From contig NZ_CP116398.1 in assembly GCF_029643245.1 (NCBI RefSeq), positions 248,001 to 312,000 of the forward strand: 64,000 nucleotides of DNA, written 5' to 3'. Below are positions 35,435 through 47,950 of this stretch, piece after piece. Within the stretch, counting starts at the first letter, position 1; each line of letters opens with the position of its first letter. This DNA is from Methylomonas sp. EFPC3 (GTDB taxonomy: Bacteria; Pseudomonadota; Gammaproteobacteria; Methylococcales; Methylomonadaceae). The translations under genes and the position numbers were made by a program. Below the pieces are notes generated by a model. It searched no databases. It saw only the letters and a program-made list of their open reading frames with translations, and was not told the origin of the DNA.

Positions 35435-35999
35435 TTCCCCGCTACTGATCGCCGGCATCGACGAAGTCGGACGCGGCTGCATCGTCGGCCCGGTGGTCGC
35501 GGCAGCGGTGATTCTGGATCCGGCCCGGCCCATCGCCGGGCTGGCCGACTCGAAAAAACTCAGCGAAAAACGTCGCACTGCGCTGGCCGAGGAAATCAAG
35601 GCCAAAGCCTTGGCCTGGGCGGTCGGTCGGGCCGAAGCCAGCGAAATCGACGCCATCAATATCCTGCAAGCCACCTTTGTCGCGATGCGGCGCGCCTATA
35701 CGCAATTACCCATCAAGCCCGATTATATCAAGGTCGATGGCAATTGCCTGCCCGGCATAACGTGTCCCGGCGAAGCGGTCGTCGGCGGCGACGCGCTGAT
35801 CGCCGAAATCTCCGCGGCCTCGATCCTGGCTAAAGTGGCCCGCGACAGCGAAATGGCGGTGTTGGATCGGCTGTATCCCGGCTACCATTTTGCCGGCCAC
35901 AAAGGCTATCCCACTCAAGTCCACCTGACAGCGTTGGCACAACTGGGCGTTACGCCGCAGCACCGCCGTTCCTACGCGCCCGTGAAAAAATTCCTCTAA
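35409..35999 (+). CDS. rnhB: Ribonuclease HII
   Basis: 196 residues from ATG 35409, overlapping lpxA by 26 bases. It removes RNA from RNA-DNA hybrids and misincorporated ribonucleotides. The active-site motif [19 protein letters not shown] near residue 17 holds the first two acidic metal ligands. KVDGNCLPG and [13 protein letters not shown] carry the remaining conserved residues. [24 protein letters not shown] is the C-terminal family block. The length matches E. coli RNase HII. Overlap with lpxA and the short 4-base gap to dnaE indicate one transcript. Confidence 0.96.
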   Translation: MSRAASSANSPLLIAGIDEVGRGCIVGPVVAAAVILDPARPIAGLADSKKLSEKRRTALAEEIKAKALAWAVGRAEASEIDAINILQATFVAMRRAYTQLPIKPDYIKVDGNCLPGITCPGEAVVGGDALIAEISAASILAKVARDSEMAVLDRLYPGYHFAGHKGYPTQVHLTALAQLGVTPQHRRSYAPVKKFL

Positions 36000-36003
36000 G
36001 CCG

Positions 36004-39492
<3,489 letters not shown>

Positions 39493-39610
39493 GCAGTGTT
39501 GATTTGGTAATGCTAACCGTTGCCCAGGCTTTGGATTCTGCCTGGATGGTGCTAGGCTGATTGTATGTGAATGGGTAGGCCGACACTTGGCTGATTTTTA
39601 TGGGGGAAGA

Positions 39611-40261
39611 ATGCGCGGATCGCTTGGTTTTATCTCCTGTAGATTTGTTGCCGCTTATTTGTGGCTGGTGTGTGCGGGCGCAGTTGGCGCCGATGATGGG
39701 GGTTATCAGAAAGCTCAAGCCGCCAAGGTCGAAGTAACCAGTGGTATTGTGCTTCGCGCCGACCATAGCGGCCACTTTCGCGGCAAGTTATGGGTTAACG
39801 GTAAAGAACTGCCGTTTTTAATCGACACTGGGGCGACCGTCATCGCGATTCCGATGAAGTTCGCGCTGGAAGCGCGCTTACCGTTCGGCAGCCAAGTGGA
39901 CATGGCTACCGCCGGCGGCAGAACAATCGACAAACAGACGGTTATCGACAGTCTGGTGATCGGTGACACCGAGTTGAAACATGTCGAAGCGGTTCTGAAT
40001 CAGCACCTGACCGAGATTTTATTGGGTATGAATACCCTGAGGTTTTTCAAAATGACCCAATCCGGCGATCTGCTGACCTTGCAGTTGAATAAGCAATTGA
40101 TCAAACAGAACCATCTGGAGGATCGGGTGACAGCGCTGGAAGAAGCGCGTCCGCATGGCGAAGGCCAGCCGGTAACCGACTATTACGTGTCGCCCAACCC
40201 GATAACTAAATCGGTGGAGTGCGATTCACGCAACCATTGCGTCACCAGGTTCGGCAATTAA
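39611..40261 (+). CDS. Retropepsin-like aspartic protease (TIGR02281 type)
   Basis: 216 residues from ATG 39611, preceded by GGGGGA. The N-terminal hydrophobic stretch (FVAAYLWLVCAGAVGA) is a signal peptide or anchor, so the domain is periplasmic. The single-domain aspartic protease core has LPFLIDTGATVIAIPMKFA with the catalytic DTGA near residue 80, and EILLGMNTLRFFKM as the second conserved strand pair. Proteins of this type must dimerise to be active, as retroviral proteases do. The C-terminal tail (TDYYVSPNPITKSVECDSRNHC) with two Cys is unusual. Substrates are unknown. A strong terminator follows. Confidence 0.85.
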   Translation: MRGSLGFISCRFVAAYLWLVCAGAVGADDGGYQKAQAAKVEVTSGIVLRADHSGHFRGKLWVNGKELPFLIDTGATVIAIPMKFALEARLPFGSQVDMATAGGRTIDKQTVIDSLVIGDTELKHVEAVLNQHLTEILLGMNTLRFFKMTQSGDLLTLQLNKQLIKQNHLEDRVTALEEARPHGEGQPVTDYYVSPNPITKSVECDSRNHCVTRFGN

Positions 40262-40277
40262 TCCTTGGTCGCTGCAG

Positions 40278-40297
40278 CCGGTTTTTAACCGGTTTTT
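40278..40297 (+). terminator. Intrinsic terminator after the aspartic protease gene
   Basis: CCGGTT (40278-40283), TTT loop, AACCGG (40287-40292), then TTTTT. A six-pair stem with a T-tract directly downstream of the + strand gene and facing the convergent minus strand gene. Confidence 0.7.
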
Positions 40298-40317
40298 ACG
40301 AGCGACGCGAAGCTAGG

Positions 40318-40848
40318 CTATTTGAATCGGCCTTTTAGCATCAGCGTTTGCCAAAGGTGGCGATCCTTGCGCTCGAAATTGGCGTTTCCGCCGGCTTGGC
40401 GGTCCGCTTCGTCTTTGGCTTTGGCCTCCCTCAGCACGTCGCGGTAGGAGCGGTTAACGCTCTTGGCGTATTCGGCTTCTTGTTTGTCTTTTTCTTTCGC
40501 GATGGTTTTGGGCGGCTCAGGGTCGTAACGCTCGGCCAGTTCGTCCGCTAACGCTTTCAGGTTTTGGCCGATGGTCAGCAGCCATTTGGAGTTGTGGTAT
40601 TTATCGGTGTCGAGCTTGAAATATTTGAGCAACTCATCGCGCAGATTGAAGCCGTACACCACCGGTTCGCCGCTTTTTTGTTGAAAATCGTAGGCAATGT
40701 AAAAATCCAGGGGTTCCTTGGGATTTTTGTCGAAAATAAGCTTCGCACTTTCCATCGAGTAATTTAGCGACTCGATAAACTGCAGGCGCGCGGCTTCCAG
40801 CTCGTCGAAAATGAAGTCGTCGCCGATCTGTTTGATAATGTATTTCAT
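40318..40848 (-). CDS. Hypothetical cytoplasmic protein
   Basis: 176 residues. The start is placed at 40848 because GGAG lies 6 bases upstream there; the 40884 frame start is weaker. The protein is charged and probably helical (KYIIKQIGDDFIFDELEAARLQ), with a Lys/Glu/Ala-rich stretch near residues 120-160 (TIAKEKDKQEAEYAKSVN) that may form a coiled coil. There is no signal peptide, membrane helix or recognised motif. It is transcribed toward the retropepsin gene and lies downstream of the VWA-OmpA gene's terminator, so it has its own promoter in the 190-base gap. Confidence 0.7.
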   Translation of the reverse strand: MKYIIKQIGDDFIFDELEAARLQFIESLNYSMESAKLIFDKNPKEPLDFYIAYDFQQKSGEPVVYGFNLRDELLKYFKLDTDKYHNSKWLLTIGQNLKALADELAERYDPEPPKTIAKEKDKQEAEYAKSVNRSYRDVLREAKAKDEADRQAGGNANFERKDRHLWQTLMLKGRFK

Positions 40849-40984
40849 ACGCTGCTCCGGTGAGGCCGATTGACGGCGCGGCATTGAATTGCGGGTTGAA
40901 TCTCGTTGGCGATTCTATCGGTAAAATTCGGTTTCCGATTGGGATTGATTTACTTGCCGTGCTCGTAAGCAGGGCTGACGCGCA

Positions 40985-41010
40985 TAAAAAAGGGAGGCCT
41001 CAGCCTCCCT
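40985..41010 (-). terminator. Intrinsic terminator of the VWA-OmpA lipoprotein gene
   Basis: Read on the minus strand, AGGGAGGC pairs with GCCTCCCT across a 4-base loop and is followed by T6. It is an eight-pair G+C-rich stem 29 bases after the stop at 41039. Confidence 0.85.
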
Positions 41011-41038
41011 TCCGGAATTAAGTCCTCGGTTTTAACGC

Positions 41039-42220
41039 TTAGCGGTCGGTACGCTTGTATTCGACGCGGCGGTTGTAGGCGCGGCCTTCGTCGGTATCGT
41101 TACTTTCGACCGGTTTTGATTCGCCGAAGCCGACTGCAGTTAAGCGTTTGCCGTCCACGCCCTGTTTAATCAGCTCGTTTCTGACGGCATTGGCGCGGCG
41201 CTCGGACAATTTCTCATTGTAAGCGTCGGTACCGTAGCTGTCGGTATGGCCTTGAATTTCAACGGTCAGACCGGGATTCAATTTCATCACTTCCACCGCA
41301 TTCTGGATCAACGGGCTGTATTTGGATTTGATGTCGGCTTTGTCGAAATCGAACAGCAGACCGCGGAATGCCCAGCAGCCGTTTTTATCGACAATGGCAC
41401 CTTTAGGCGTGTCGGCGCATTTATCGGCGCAGTTGTTGACACCGTCTTTATCGTCATCCAGTTTCGAGCAGTCGGCGACTGGGGTGCCGGCTTTGAAGAA
41501 GACGTTTTTGACGAATTCGCTCATGCCGTGCGGAGTGCTGATCGCCTCTGCGGTGGTTGAGAACCCGCAACCGGAGGCGTCGGCAATGCTTTGCAGTACG
41601 GCTTGACCTGCTTCGTCTTGCTCGTTGCCTACCCACACGGTATAGATGCACAAGCGGTCGCCGTATTGTGCTTTCAGCGATTCGGCTGTGGGAGCCGGAG
41701 AGCTTTCCTCGATACCGTCGCTCAATACGATCATCGCGATGTTGCCGGAGGCGTTAGCCAAATCGTGGCTGGTTTCCTGCAGCGCGTCGGCTAAAGGCGT
41801 GCCGCCGCTGGAGCATTGCAAAGAGGTGAGCGCGCTGTCGAAGCCGGCTTGGGTGTAGTTTTGCACCGGCTGGTTCAGCTTGGTAGCGCTCCAATCCAGG
41901 CAAGGCCCGTAGCCGAAGCTGCGCAAGCCGGACATCAACGGAATGGAGGGGATGGTTTTGTTGAACTTGTTCAGCAGGGCTTTTTCAACATCCAGCTTGG
42001 TGCCACTATAATCCTGAGAATTGAGGTAGATACGGCTCATGGACGACGAAGAGTCGTTCACAACCAGGAAACTGTTGGCTTTTTGTACCAGTTTGCCCGA
42101 TTTGACCAGCGCATTCAGATCTTCAGCCTGGAACGGCGGGAAGTTATTGCTCGACTGAGTGGCGCAGCCGGATAGTACTGCTCCAGCCAGAGCGGCCGTG
42201 ATCATTAGGTTTTTTTTCAT
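41039..42220 (-). CDS. VWA domain and OmpA domain lipoprotein
   Basis: 393 residues. A lipoprotein signal with lipobox VLSGC near residue 19 targets it to the envelope, and a strong AGGAG site precedes the ATG. A von Willebrand A domain spans about residues 45-245. The metal-ion adhesion motif DSSSS (DxSxS) is near residue 56, with GTPLADAL and VLSDGIEES later. A Ca2+-binding-type stretch (LDDDKDGVNNCADKCADTPKGA) resembles thrombospondin type 3 repeats. The C-terminal OmpA domain (VEIQGHTDSYGTDAYNEKLSERRANAV) binds peptidoglycan. It probably forms a wall-anchored adhesion or assembly platform. The partner is unknown and no toxin-like neighbour is present. Confidence 0.88.
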   Translation of the reverse strand: MKKNLMITAALAGAVLSGCATQSSNNFPPFQAEDLNALVKSGKLVQKANSFLVVNDSSSSMSRIYLNSQDYSGTKLDVEKALLNKFNKTIPSIPLMSGLRSFGYGPCLDWSATKLNQPVQNYTQAGFDSALTSLQCSSGGTPLADALQETSHDLANASGNIAMIVLSDGIEESSPAPTAESLKAQYGDRLCIYTVWVGNEQDEAGQAVLQSIADASGCGFSTTAEAISTPHGMSEFVKNVFFKAGTPVADCSKLDDDKDGVNNCADKCADTPKGAIVDKNGCWAFRGLLFDFDKADIKSKYSPLIQNAVEVMKLNPGLTVEIQGHTDSYGTDAYNEKLSERRANAVRNELIKQGVDGKRLTAVGFGESKPVESNDTDEGRAYNRRVEYKRTDR

Positions 42221-42391
42221 ATATCAAGTCTCCTGGTTGTTATTCTTGGGCGGGCAAGGCTGGAGTGTTTGCCTTGGTGGATAAAGTCTAACATCAATCC
42301 CTTATTTTTTTATAGTTCATTCAATTGGGCTGCGTGCCGTGAAATAATAGCGGTTTGGCCTTGCCGTTGATTTTTTACCCGGAGACGCGTG

Positions 42392-42835
42392 ATGCGAAAG
42401 TGGCTTTTACTCAGTTTGTTGTTGGTGCAGTTCAATTCGGCCCTTGCCGACGATATTAAGCATGCTGCCGAGCAAGGCAATGCTCTGGCCCAAGCTAAGC
42501 TGGCATCGCGTTTGTTGTTGGGCCGCGATGGTGAGCAGAAAGACGAGGAACGAGCGGCATATTGGATGGAAAAGGCGGCCAACCAAGGCTTGGTGGATGC
42601 CCAAGTGGCGCTGGCAGCGATGTACGATCGCGGTTTGGGGCTTACCGCCGACCGTGATAAAGCCACCTATTGGTATGAAAAGGCCGCTGCCCAAGGTCAT
42701 GGGACGTCTCTGGCCATCCTCGGTAAGAACGATGCTGCCAAGGGCAGCGTGCAATTCAATTATCAGGCGATGCGGCTGAATGCGTCGCGCTCGATTCCCG
42801 GCGAATACGCAAAGAAATTTTTAATCACGAAATAA
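42392..42835 (+). CDS. Sel1-repeat secreted protein
   Basis: 147 residues from ATG 42392, 7 bases after a GGAG site; GTG 42389 is adjacent. The Sec signal peptide ([19 protein letters not shown]) is followed by two or three Sel1-like repeats: [20 protein letters not shown], then [29 protein letters not shown] and [21 protein letters not shown]. Sel1 solenoids mediate protein contacts in the periplasm or envelope. It is divergent from the VWA-OmpA lipoprotein and lies 7 bases upstream of gltX, an unusual companion. Partners are unknown. Confidence 0.85.
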   Translation: MRKWLLLSLLLVQFNSALADDIKHAAEQGNALAQAKLASRLLLGRDGEQKDEERAAYWMEKAANQGLVDAQVALAAMYDRGLGLTADRDKATYWYEKAAAQGHGTSLAILGKNDAAKGSVQFNYQAMRLNASRSIPGEYAKKFLITK

Positions 42836-42842
42836 TTCGATA

Positions 42843-44240
42843 ATGAGTATAAGAACCCGATTTGCTCCGAGTCCCACTGGCTATCTTCATGTTGGTGGTG
42901 CAAGAACTGCATTGTTTTCATGGCTTTATGCTAGAAAGCACGGCGGCCGCTTTATATTGCGGATCGAGGATACCGATCTGGAGCGTTCGAGCCAGGAATC
43001 GGTCAACGCGATTCTGGAGGGCATGACTTGGTTGGGCTTGGAATACGACGAAGGTCCGTTTTACCAAACCCAGCGCTTCGATCGTTATAAAGCAGTGATT
43101 CAGCAACTGCTCGACCAAGGCGATGCCTACCACTGCTACTGCAGTCGTGAAGAGCTCGATGCGTTGCGCGAGCAGCAAATGGCCAATAAGGAAAAGCCGC
43201 GTTACAACGGTAAATGCCGTCATGGTGTGTCCGACCCGCGCGGGGAGCCGGTGGTGCGCTTCAAAAATCCGGAAAGCGGCGAGGTGGTAATTGACGATTT
43301 GGTGAAAGGTCGGATCGTCGTTGCCAATAAGGAATTGGACGATTTGATCATCGCTCGTTCCGACGGTACCCCGACCTACAATTTGACCGTCGTCGTCGAC
43401 GATATGGATATGGGGGTGACGCACGTCATTCGCGGCGACGATCACGTCAACAATACGCCCCGGCAGATCAATATCTTGCAAGCGTTGGGTGCGCAATTGC
43501 CGATTTATGCCCATGTGCCGATGATTCTTGGCTCCGATGGCGCGCGCCTGTCCAAACGCCATGGTGCGGTCAGTGTTATGCAATACCGCAACGACGGATA
43601 TCTGCCGGAAGCATTGTTGAATTATCTGGTGCGATTGGGCTGGTCGCACGGCGATCAGGAGTTGTTTTCGATCGAGGAAATGATCGAGTTGTTCGAGTTA
43701 GAAAAGGTAAACGTGTCGGCCTCTACCTTCAACACCGACAAGCTGGTTTGGTTAAATCACCAATACATGATGAACTCCGATCCGGCGCACGTGGCCCGGC
43801 ATTTGGCCTGGCACATGGGCGAGCGCGGCATCGATCCGGCCTGCGGCCCGGCGTTGAGCGAGGTCGTCAAAGCTCAGCGCGAACGCTGCAAGACTTTGGT
43901 GGATATGGCCAATGACAGCGTCTATTTCTACCGCGAGTTTGACGAGTATGACGACAAGGCCGTGAAGAAGAATTTCAAGGCCGGTGTCGATGCTGTTTTG
44001 CAGCACTTGCGCGATCAATTCAGTGCGCTGGAAGGCTGGGAGGCCGAGGCGCTGCATCAGGTCGTGCTGGATAGTGCCGAGCGGTTGGAACTAAACTTGG
44101 GTAAAGTTGCGCAGCCGTTGCGGGTAGCGGTGTGCGGCGGCAGCGTGTCGCCGGCTATAGACCTGACCTTGAAACTGCTGGGCCGCGAAAAAACCTTGAA
44201 TCGCTTGGATCGGGCGATCGAGTTTATAAAAAAATTATAA
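42843..44240 (+). CDS. gltX: Glutamyl-tRNA synthetase
   Basis: 465 residues. Charges tRNA-Glu with glutamate. The class I Rossmann core shows [20 protein letters not shown], the HIGH-type motif in the form [14 protein letters not shown] is the KMSKS-type loop (LSKRH). A conserved zinc-binding Cys set ([12 protein letters not shown]) is in the insert domain. The C-terminal anticodon-binding domain ends [16 protein letters not shown]. Two tRNA-Glu genes lie directly downstream, a fitting partner arrangement. It starts 7 bases after the Sel1 gene. Confidence 0.97.
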   Translation: MSIRTRFAPSPTGYLHVGGARTALFSWLYARKHGGRFILRIEDTDLERSSQESVNAILEGMTWLGLEYDEGPFYQTQRFDRYKAVIQQLLDQGDAYHCYCSREELDALREQQMANKEKPRYNGKCRHGVSDPRGEPVVRFKNPESGEVVIDDLVKGRIVVANKELDDLIIARSDGTPTYNLTVVVDDMDMGVTHVIRGDDHVNNTPRQINILQALGAQLPIYAHVPMILGSDGARLSKRHGAVSVMQYRNDGYLPEALLNYLVRLGWSHGDQELFSIEEMIELFELEKVNVSASTFNTDKLVWLNHQYMMNSDPAHVARHLAWHMGERGIDPACGPALSEVVKAQRERCKTLVDMANDSVYFYREFDEYDDKAVKKNFKAGVDAVLQHLRDQFSALEGWEAEALHQVVLDSAERLELNLGKVAQPLRVAVCGGSVSPAIDLTLKLLGREKTLNRLDRAIEFIKKL

Positions 44241-44246
44241 ATTCTC

Positions 44247-44274
44247 TGGACAAGGCTCTAAATATCCGTATAAT
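44247..44274 (+). promoter_or_regulatory. Sigma-70 promoter for the tRNA cluster
   Basis: TGGACA (44247-44252), 16-base spacer, and perfect TATAAT (44269-44274). The start point would fall about 10 bases before tRNA-Ala. It lies just after the gltX stop, so the tRNAs have their own promoter. Confidence 0.75.
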
Positions 44275-44290
44275 ACGAGAACTCAACTAC

Positions 44291-44366
<76 letters not shown>

Positions 44367-44387
44367 AATTAGTTGATTTAGTCCTAA

Positions 44388-44463
44388 GTCCCCATCGTCT
44401 AGTGGCCTAGGACACCGCCCTTTCACGGCGGTAACCGGGGTTCGAACCCCCGTGGGGACGCCA
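44388..44463 (+). tRNA. tRNA-Glu (anticodon TTC), copy 1
   Basis: 76 bases with encoded CCA. The acceptor stem GTCCCCA pairs with TGGGGAC, with discriminator G. The anticodon arm CCGCC-CTTTCAC-GGCGG has anticodon TTC. The T arm TTCGAAC is intact. It serves the synthetase encoded just upstream. Confidence 0.97.
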
Positions 44464-44535
44464 ATCTGGCTAAAACCGGTCAAGACCGGTAACCGCAAAT
44501 CAAAAATCAGCAGACGCTTCTGCTAATAGTCCTGA

Positions 44536-44611
44536 GTCCCCATCGTCTAGTGGCCTAGGACACCGCCCTTTCACGGCGGTAACCGGGGTTCGAACCCCCG
44601 TGGGGACGCCA
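44536..44611 (+). tRNA. tRNA-Glu (anticodon TTC), copy 2
   Basis: Identical in sequence to copy 1, 148 bases downstream, with encoded CCA. No obvious terminator follows before the convergent DUF4336 gene at 44681. Confidence 0.97.
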
Positions 44612-44680
44612 ATTCTCGTGATTCCTTTCCGTGATTTATCTGCAGCTGTTTTGCATCGGCTTGTGTCGGTCCGAACGTCT

Positions 44681-45364
44681 CTAATTCAAATCCTTGAAAG
44701 CCTCGATCAGTCGCTGTTTGGCGTTCATTTCAATGATTTCGCCGTGAGCAATGACAATGCGCCGCACATCCCAATCGAGAATCCGATCCGCACAACGAGA
44801 TAGGCCGGTTCGATCCTTTATCAATAACTTCATGCTTCGCGACATCCCCAGCCGGCCGTAGACGCCGAGCAAGCGGGCGGCGAGTCGCGCCAATAAAGCA
44901 TGGTCGTTACCGAAACAGAACAGCAGGTCCGTCAAAATCAGCGTGCCGCTTTGTTTATGTAACCACACGGTTTCATTGATAACCGGCAGCCCTTCGATAA
45001 ACAGGCTGTCCAATTCTGCGGCCCATGGCGCTCCTTCCGCTGAAGGAATAATCGGAAAACCGGCTAAATCCGGCCGTTTTTCTGCTAGCCCCGGTGCCAT
45101 ATAACCTTGAGCGTCGCGGCAGACCTGCAGAAAAGCTAAGAAGAATAAGTGATGGCTTTTGTTTGGTGCGATCACTTGTTTAACCGGGCCGATTTCGGCG
45201 ATCGCGCCGATCAATTCCGGTGCAGGCAATATCGGGGAATGCAACCAGACTTCGCCATTGGCGAGCCTGACGAACGTTGCCCGGGTAGTCAAGTTTAGCG
45301 GACCGAGCTTAAGTGGCTGTTGCGCATACCAGATTTGGCCGGGAACCAGTGTTTGCAAGCTCAT
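44681..45364 (-). CDS. DUF4336 protein, metallo-beta-lactamase-like fold remnant
   Basis: 227 residues. The start is at MSLQTLVPGQIW; upstream in-frame sequence lies in the cysH gene. LTTRATFVRLANGEVWLHSPILPAPELIGAI and VKQVIAPNKSHHLFFLAFL are the typical DUF4336 blocks, which resemble the first half of the metallo-beta-lactamase fold but lack the full HxHxDH motif. INETVWLHKQSGTLILTDLLFCFG corresponds to the later metal-ligand Asp region. Its catalytic activity is unknown. It is the last gene of the gshA-cysH operon, a position that suggests thiol or sulfur metabolism by association only. Confidence 0.8.
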   Translation of the reverse strand: MSLQTLVPGQIWYAQQPLKLGPLNLTTRATFVRLANGEVWLHSPILPAPELIGAIAEIGPVKQVIAPNKSHHLFFLAFLQVCRDAQGYMAPGLAEKRPDLAGFPIIPSAEGAPWAAELDSLFIEGLPVINETVWLHKQSGTLILTDLLFCFGNDHALLARLAARLLGVYGRLGMSRSMKLLIKDRTGLSRCADRILDWDVRRIVIAHGEIIEMNAKQRLIEAFKDLN

Positions 45365-45392
45365 AAATCGATCCGGCCGCCGCTTCGCCGGT

Positions 45393-46115
45393 TTATTTGC
45401 CGATGTTTCCGCCATGCAGGCCGCACTCTTTTTTCGCGCTGTCCTCCCACCACCAGCGTCCGGCGCGTTCGTGTTGATTCGGTAACACCGGCCGGGTGCA
45501 AGGTTCGCAGCCGATACTGATATAACCGTGGTGGTGCAGGTCGTTGTACGGCACCTGATATGCCTCAATGTAATCCCACACCTGAGCGGACGACCAATTC
45601 AGCAACGGATTGAACTTGACCAGCTGTTTGCCCGGACCGGAGAAGCCGGCGTCGAGCTGCACTTCCGGAATATCGCCACGAGTGTCCAGGCTCTGGTCTT
45701 TGCGTTGGCCCGTGATCCAGGCATCCAAGGTCGCCAATATCCGTTTTAAAGGTTCGACCTTGCGGATGCCGCAACATTGTTGGTGGCCGTCTTCGTAAAA
45801 ACTGAACAGGCCTTTTTCCTTGACGAATATATCCAACTGTTCGCGGTCGGGGCTCAAAATATCGATGGCGATGCCGTAATGCTTGCGCACTTTTTCGATG
45901 AAGCGGTAGGTTTCCGGATGCAGGCGGCCGGTATCTAAAGAAAACACCTGAATGTCTTTCCGGATGTTCAATGCCATATCGATCAACACCACATCCTCGG
46001 CGCCGCTGAAAGAAATGGCGATGTTGTCGAAATTGGCCAGCGCCGCTTTCAGAATGGTGCGCGGATTTTTGCCTTGCAGTTCGGTTTGGGCAGTGTTCAG
46101 ATCGAATGCGGTCAT
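45393..46115 (-). CDS. cysH: Assimilatory APS reductase ([4Fe-4S] type, CysH family)
   Basis: 240 residues. The adenylyl-sulfate/PAPS reductase fold has the ATP-pyrophosphatase-like [15 protein letters not shown] near residue 37. Two cysteine pairs, [10 protein letters not shown] near residue 113 and CEPCTRPV near 205, are the [4Fe-4S] ligands found in APS reductases and absent from E. coli-type PAPS reductases. The catalytic Cys is in KKECGLHGG near the C-terminus. It reduces APS to sulfite with thioredoxin or glutathione. It starts 3 bases after the gshA stop, so sulfite production and glutathione synthesis are coordinated. Confidence 0.93.
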   Translation of the reverse strand: MTAFDLNTAQTELQGKNPRTILKAALANFDNIAISFSGAEDVVLIDMALNIRKDIQVFSLDTGRLHPETYRFIEKVRKHYGIAIDILSPDREQLDIFVKEKGLFSFYEDGHQQCCGIRKVEPLKRILATLDAWITGQRKDQSLDTRGDIPEVQLDAGFSGPGKQLVKFNPLLNWSSAQVWDYIEAYQVPYNDLHHHGYISIGCEPCTRPVLPNQHERAGRWWWEDSAKKECGLHGGNIGK

Positions 46116-46118
46116 AAA

Positions 46119-47704
46119 TTAACTCTGGGCAAAGTAACGAGATAAAAATTCGTCGAAATCGAGCTCGTCGCCGGCTTCGATTTCGGCTTGCTTCTGCAGC
46201 GAGCTGGCGGCCAGCTCTTCGAATTGGCGCTGGCTGTCTGCATCCAGCGGTTCGGCGTTGAAATAATGTTTGTGCAAGGCCGAGGTGTTGCTGGCAAAGC
46301 AGCCGAATTCCTGGCCGTTTTCGCGCATGCAGGCCAGAATCCGTGCCGACGGCGTCAACGCCGGGTTGTCGACGACGGCGAGCTGCTGCTGCAAGGCGAG
46401 TTGGTAAGGTCGATCCAGGCTGCCGCGGTCGAGTACCGCACAGATCGGTTGCATCGCGCAGAGGATGTCGTGCGCCCAATTTTGCAGGGTAACCGGAGTG
46501 CCGTTGCGGTTTAGCTCCAATCCGGGGCGGCGGCCCTGGTTGGCGACCAGCAACTGGTTGCTGTTGTTGACTTGAAACTCGTCCGGCCCCTGTGGCGGGC
46601 TATCGTGCAACAAGCAGTACAGCAAGAACGCCTCGACGAAACGGGCGGTGCTCTCGTCGATCCCGATCGGATTCAACAGGTTCAGGTCCAAAGAGCGCAT
46701 TTCCACATACAGCACGCCGCGGCGCTTCAGGGCCAAAGTCGGCTTCTCGCCGGATTTGGCGATTTGTTTCGGCCGCATGGTGCTGTAAAACTCGTTCTCG
46801 ATTTGCAGGATATTGGCATTCAGCTGCTGGTAGTCGCCGTCGATTTTGACGCCAATCGCCTGGTATTCAGGATACGGTGTGTTGATCGCCGCACTCAGGC
46901 TTTGCACGTAACCTTCCAACGAGTTGTAGTCGATTTTCAGGCTGGCTTGGTTTTTACTTTTGTAGCCGATGTCGCTCATCCGCAGCGATGTGGCGTAAGG
47001 GTGGAATAAAGTATGGTCGTCGAATTCCTTGAACTGTTCCATCAGCTGCGGCCGGCTTTTAAAAAAGTCTTGCAGATGGCCGGTGATGCGCCGAACAGGT
47101 ACAAAATCAGCCAACCTTGGCGATGGAAGTTGCGAATCAAGCCGAAATACGACTTGGAAATAAAGTCTTCCAGCGACAAGTCGCCGCCGTCGTAACCGTG
47201 CAGTGCCGGCCACAACGCTTCCGGTACCGAATAATTGAAATGAATGCCGGCGATCGCCTGCATGGTGCGGCCGTAACGATGCCACAAGCCCTTGCGATAG
47301 ATGTGTTTCATCTTGCCGATATTCGAGCTGCCGTATTCGGCGATCGGGATGCTCAGATCGCCGTCGATGCCGCACGGCATGCTGGTGGCCAGCAGCATTT
47401 CGTCGCCCAGGTGCGGGTAAACGAACTGATGAATCTGATGCATGAAATGCAGCGTTTGCTTGATATCGGCGAACGGCGGCGTGATGAACTCCAGCAACGC
47501 TTCCGAATAATCGGTGGTGATGTGGGGGTGAGTCAAAGCCGAGCCTAGGGCACGCGGGTGAGGGGTTTGCGCGATCAGGCCATGTTCGGTGATACGGAGG
47601 CTTTCTTTCTCGATGCCTTTCAGACCTTGTTTTAGCAGGTATTGTTGATCGCGGTCGATCAGGTATTTGAGACGGTCGGGAAAGCAGCAATAGGTAATTA
47701 TCAT
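46119..47704 (-). CDS. gshA: Glutamate-cysteine ligase, interrupted by a -1 frameshift
   Basis: First step of glutathione synthesis. The N-terminal part (220 codons from ATG 47704) reads KGIEKESLRITEHGLIAQT and later NIGKMKHIYRKGLWHRYGRTMQ, ending YLFGASPAICKTFLKAGRS with a TGA at 47042-47044. From the same point the -1 frame continues SRPQLMEQFKEFDDHTLFHPYATSLRMSDIGY and on to RYFAQS, matching E. coli GshA after ICSSFLQ. A -1 shift gives 528 residues, close to the 518 of E. coli. The shift point is the slippery sequence T TTT TTA AAA G (47056-47066). It may be an authentic mutation, a homopolymer sequencing error (A4 where A5 restores the frame) or programmed frameshifting. The product identity is secure; intactness is not. 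Confidence 0.85.
47056..47066 (-). other. Double -1 slippery sequence inside gshA
   Basis: Read on the minus strand in the gshA zero frame: T TTT TTA AAA G. It contains two overlapping X XXY YYZ heptamers, T TTT TTA and T TTA AAA. The zero frame meets TGA five codons after AAA. A -1 slip at TTA AAA joins the two halves of GshA exactly at the conserved position. Confidence 0.7.
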
Positions 47705-47747
47705 AGAGGAAAAGGTCGGCGCCTGTGGCGTCTGGAGTTAGCGGGCC

Positions 47748-47753
47748 ATTATA
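47748..47753 (-). promoter_or_regulatory. -10 box of the gshA-cysH operon
   Basis: A perfect TATAAT on the minus strand 43 bases before the gshA ATG. The -35 region is poor (TTCTAT with an 18-base spacer), so an activator may be needed. It lies in the 246-base divergent gap shared with recQ. Confidence 0.5.
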
Positions 47754-47950
47754 AAGGCTGGTGTCCGGTTTATAGAAATCGGGCTGACATCGAATGGAGA
47801 GATGAGGCGGTGCGCCGGCCATTTCAAGGTTCGCCCGCGCAACAGCGTTTGTCGGGTTCCGCGTCGCTGTCTCGAGAGGTCATCTGTGTTGTAATACGCG
47901 TTTGATACCACATCCGGCGATTGCCGCTTCGAAACCCCGATACTTTGCCG

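Larger units (their letters stand above)
44379..44611 (+). repeat. Near-identical 85-base duplication covering two tRNA-Glu genes
   Basis: Two copies, 44379-44463 and 44527-44611, offset by 148 bases. The only difference I see is A versus G at the base two before the tRNA start. Flanking spacer sequence beyond the 85 bases differs, so this is a recent local duplication or gene conversion that includes a short 5' flank. Confidence 0.85.

Noticed and set aside
34256..35674. 472-residue minus strand open frame opposite fabZ-lpxA-rnhB
   Set aside because: Antisense to three firmly identified genes; no ribosome site or family similarity.
39524..39545. CCAGGC/GCCTGG hairpin after dnaE
   Set aside because: Only six pairs with a 10-base loop and no T-tract, so too weak to call a terminator.
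47058..47822. 567-residue minus strand frame read as one protein from 47822
   Set aside because: Its first 250 residues are Arg/His/Pro-rich out-of-frame sequence; the real GshA N-terminus is in the other frame from 47704.
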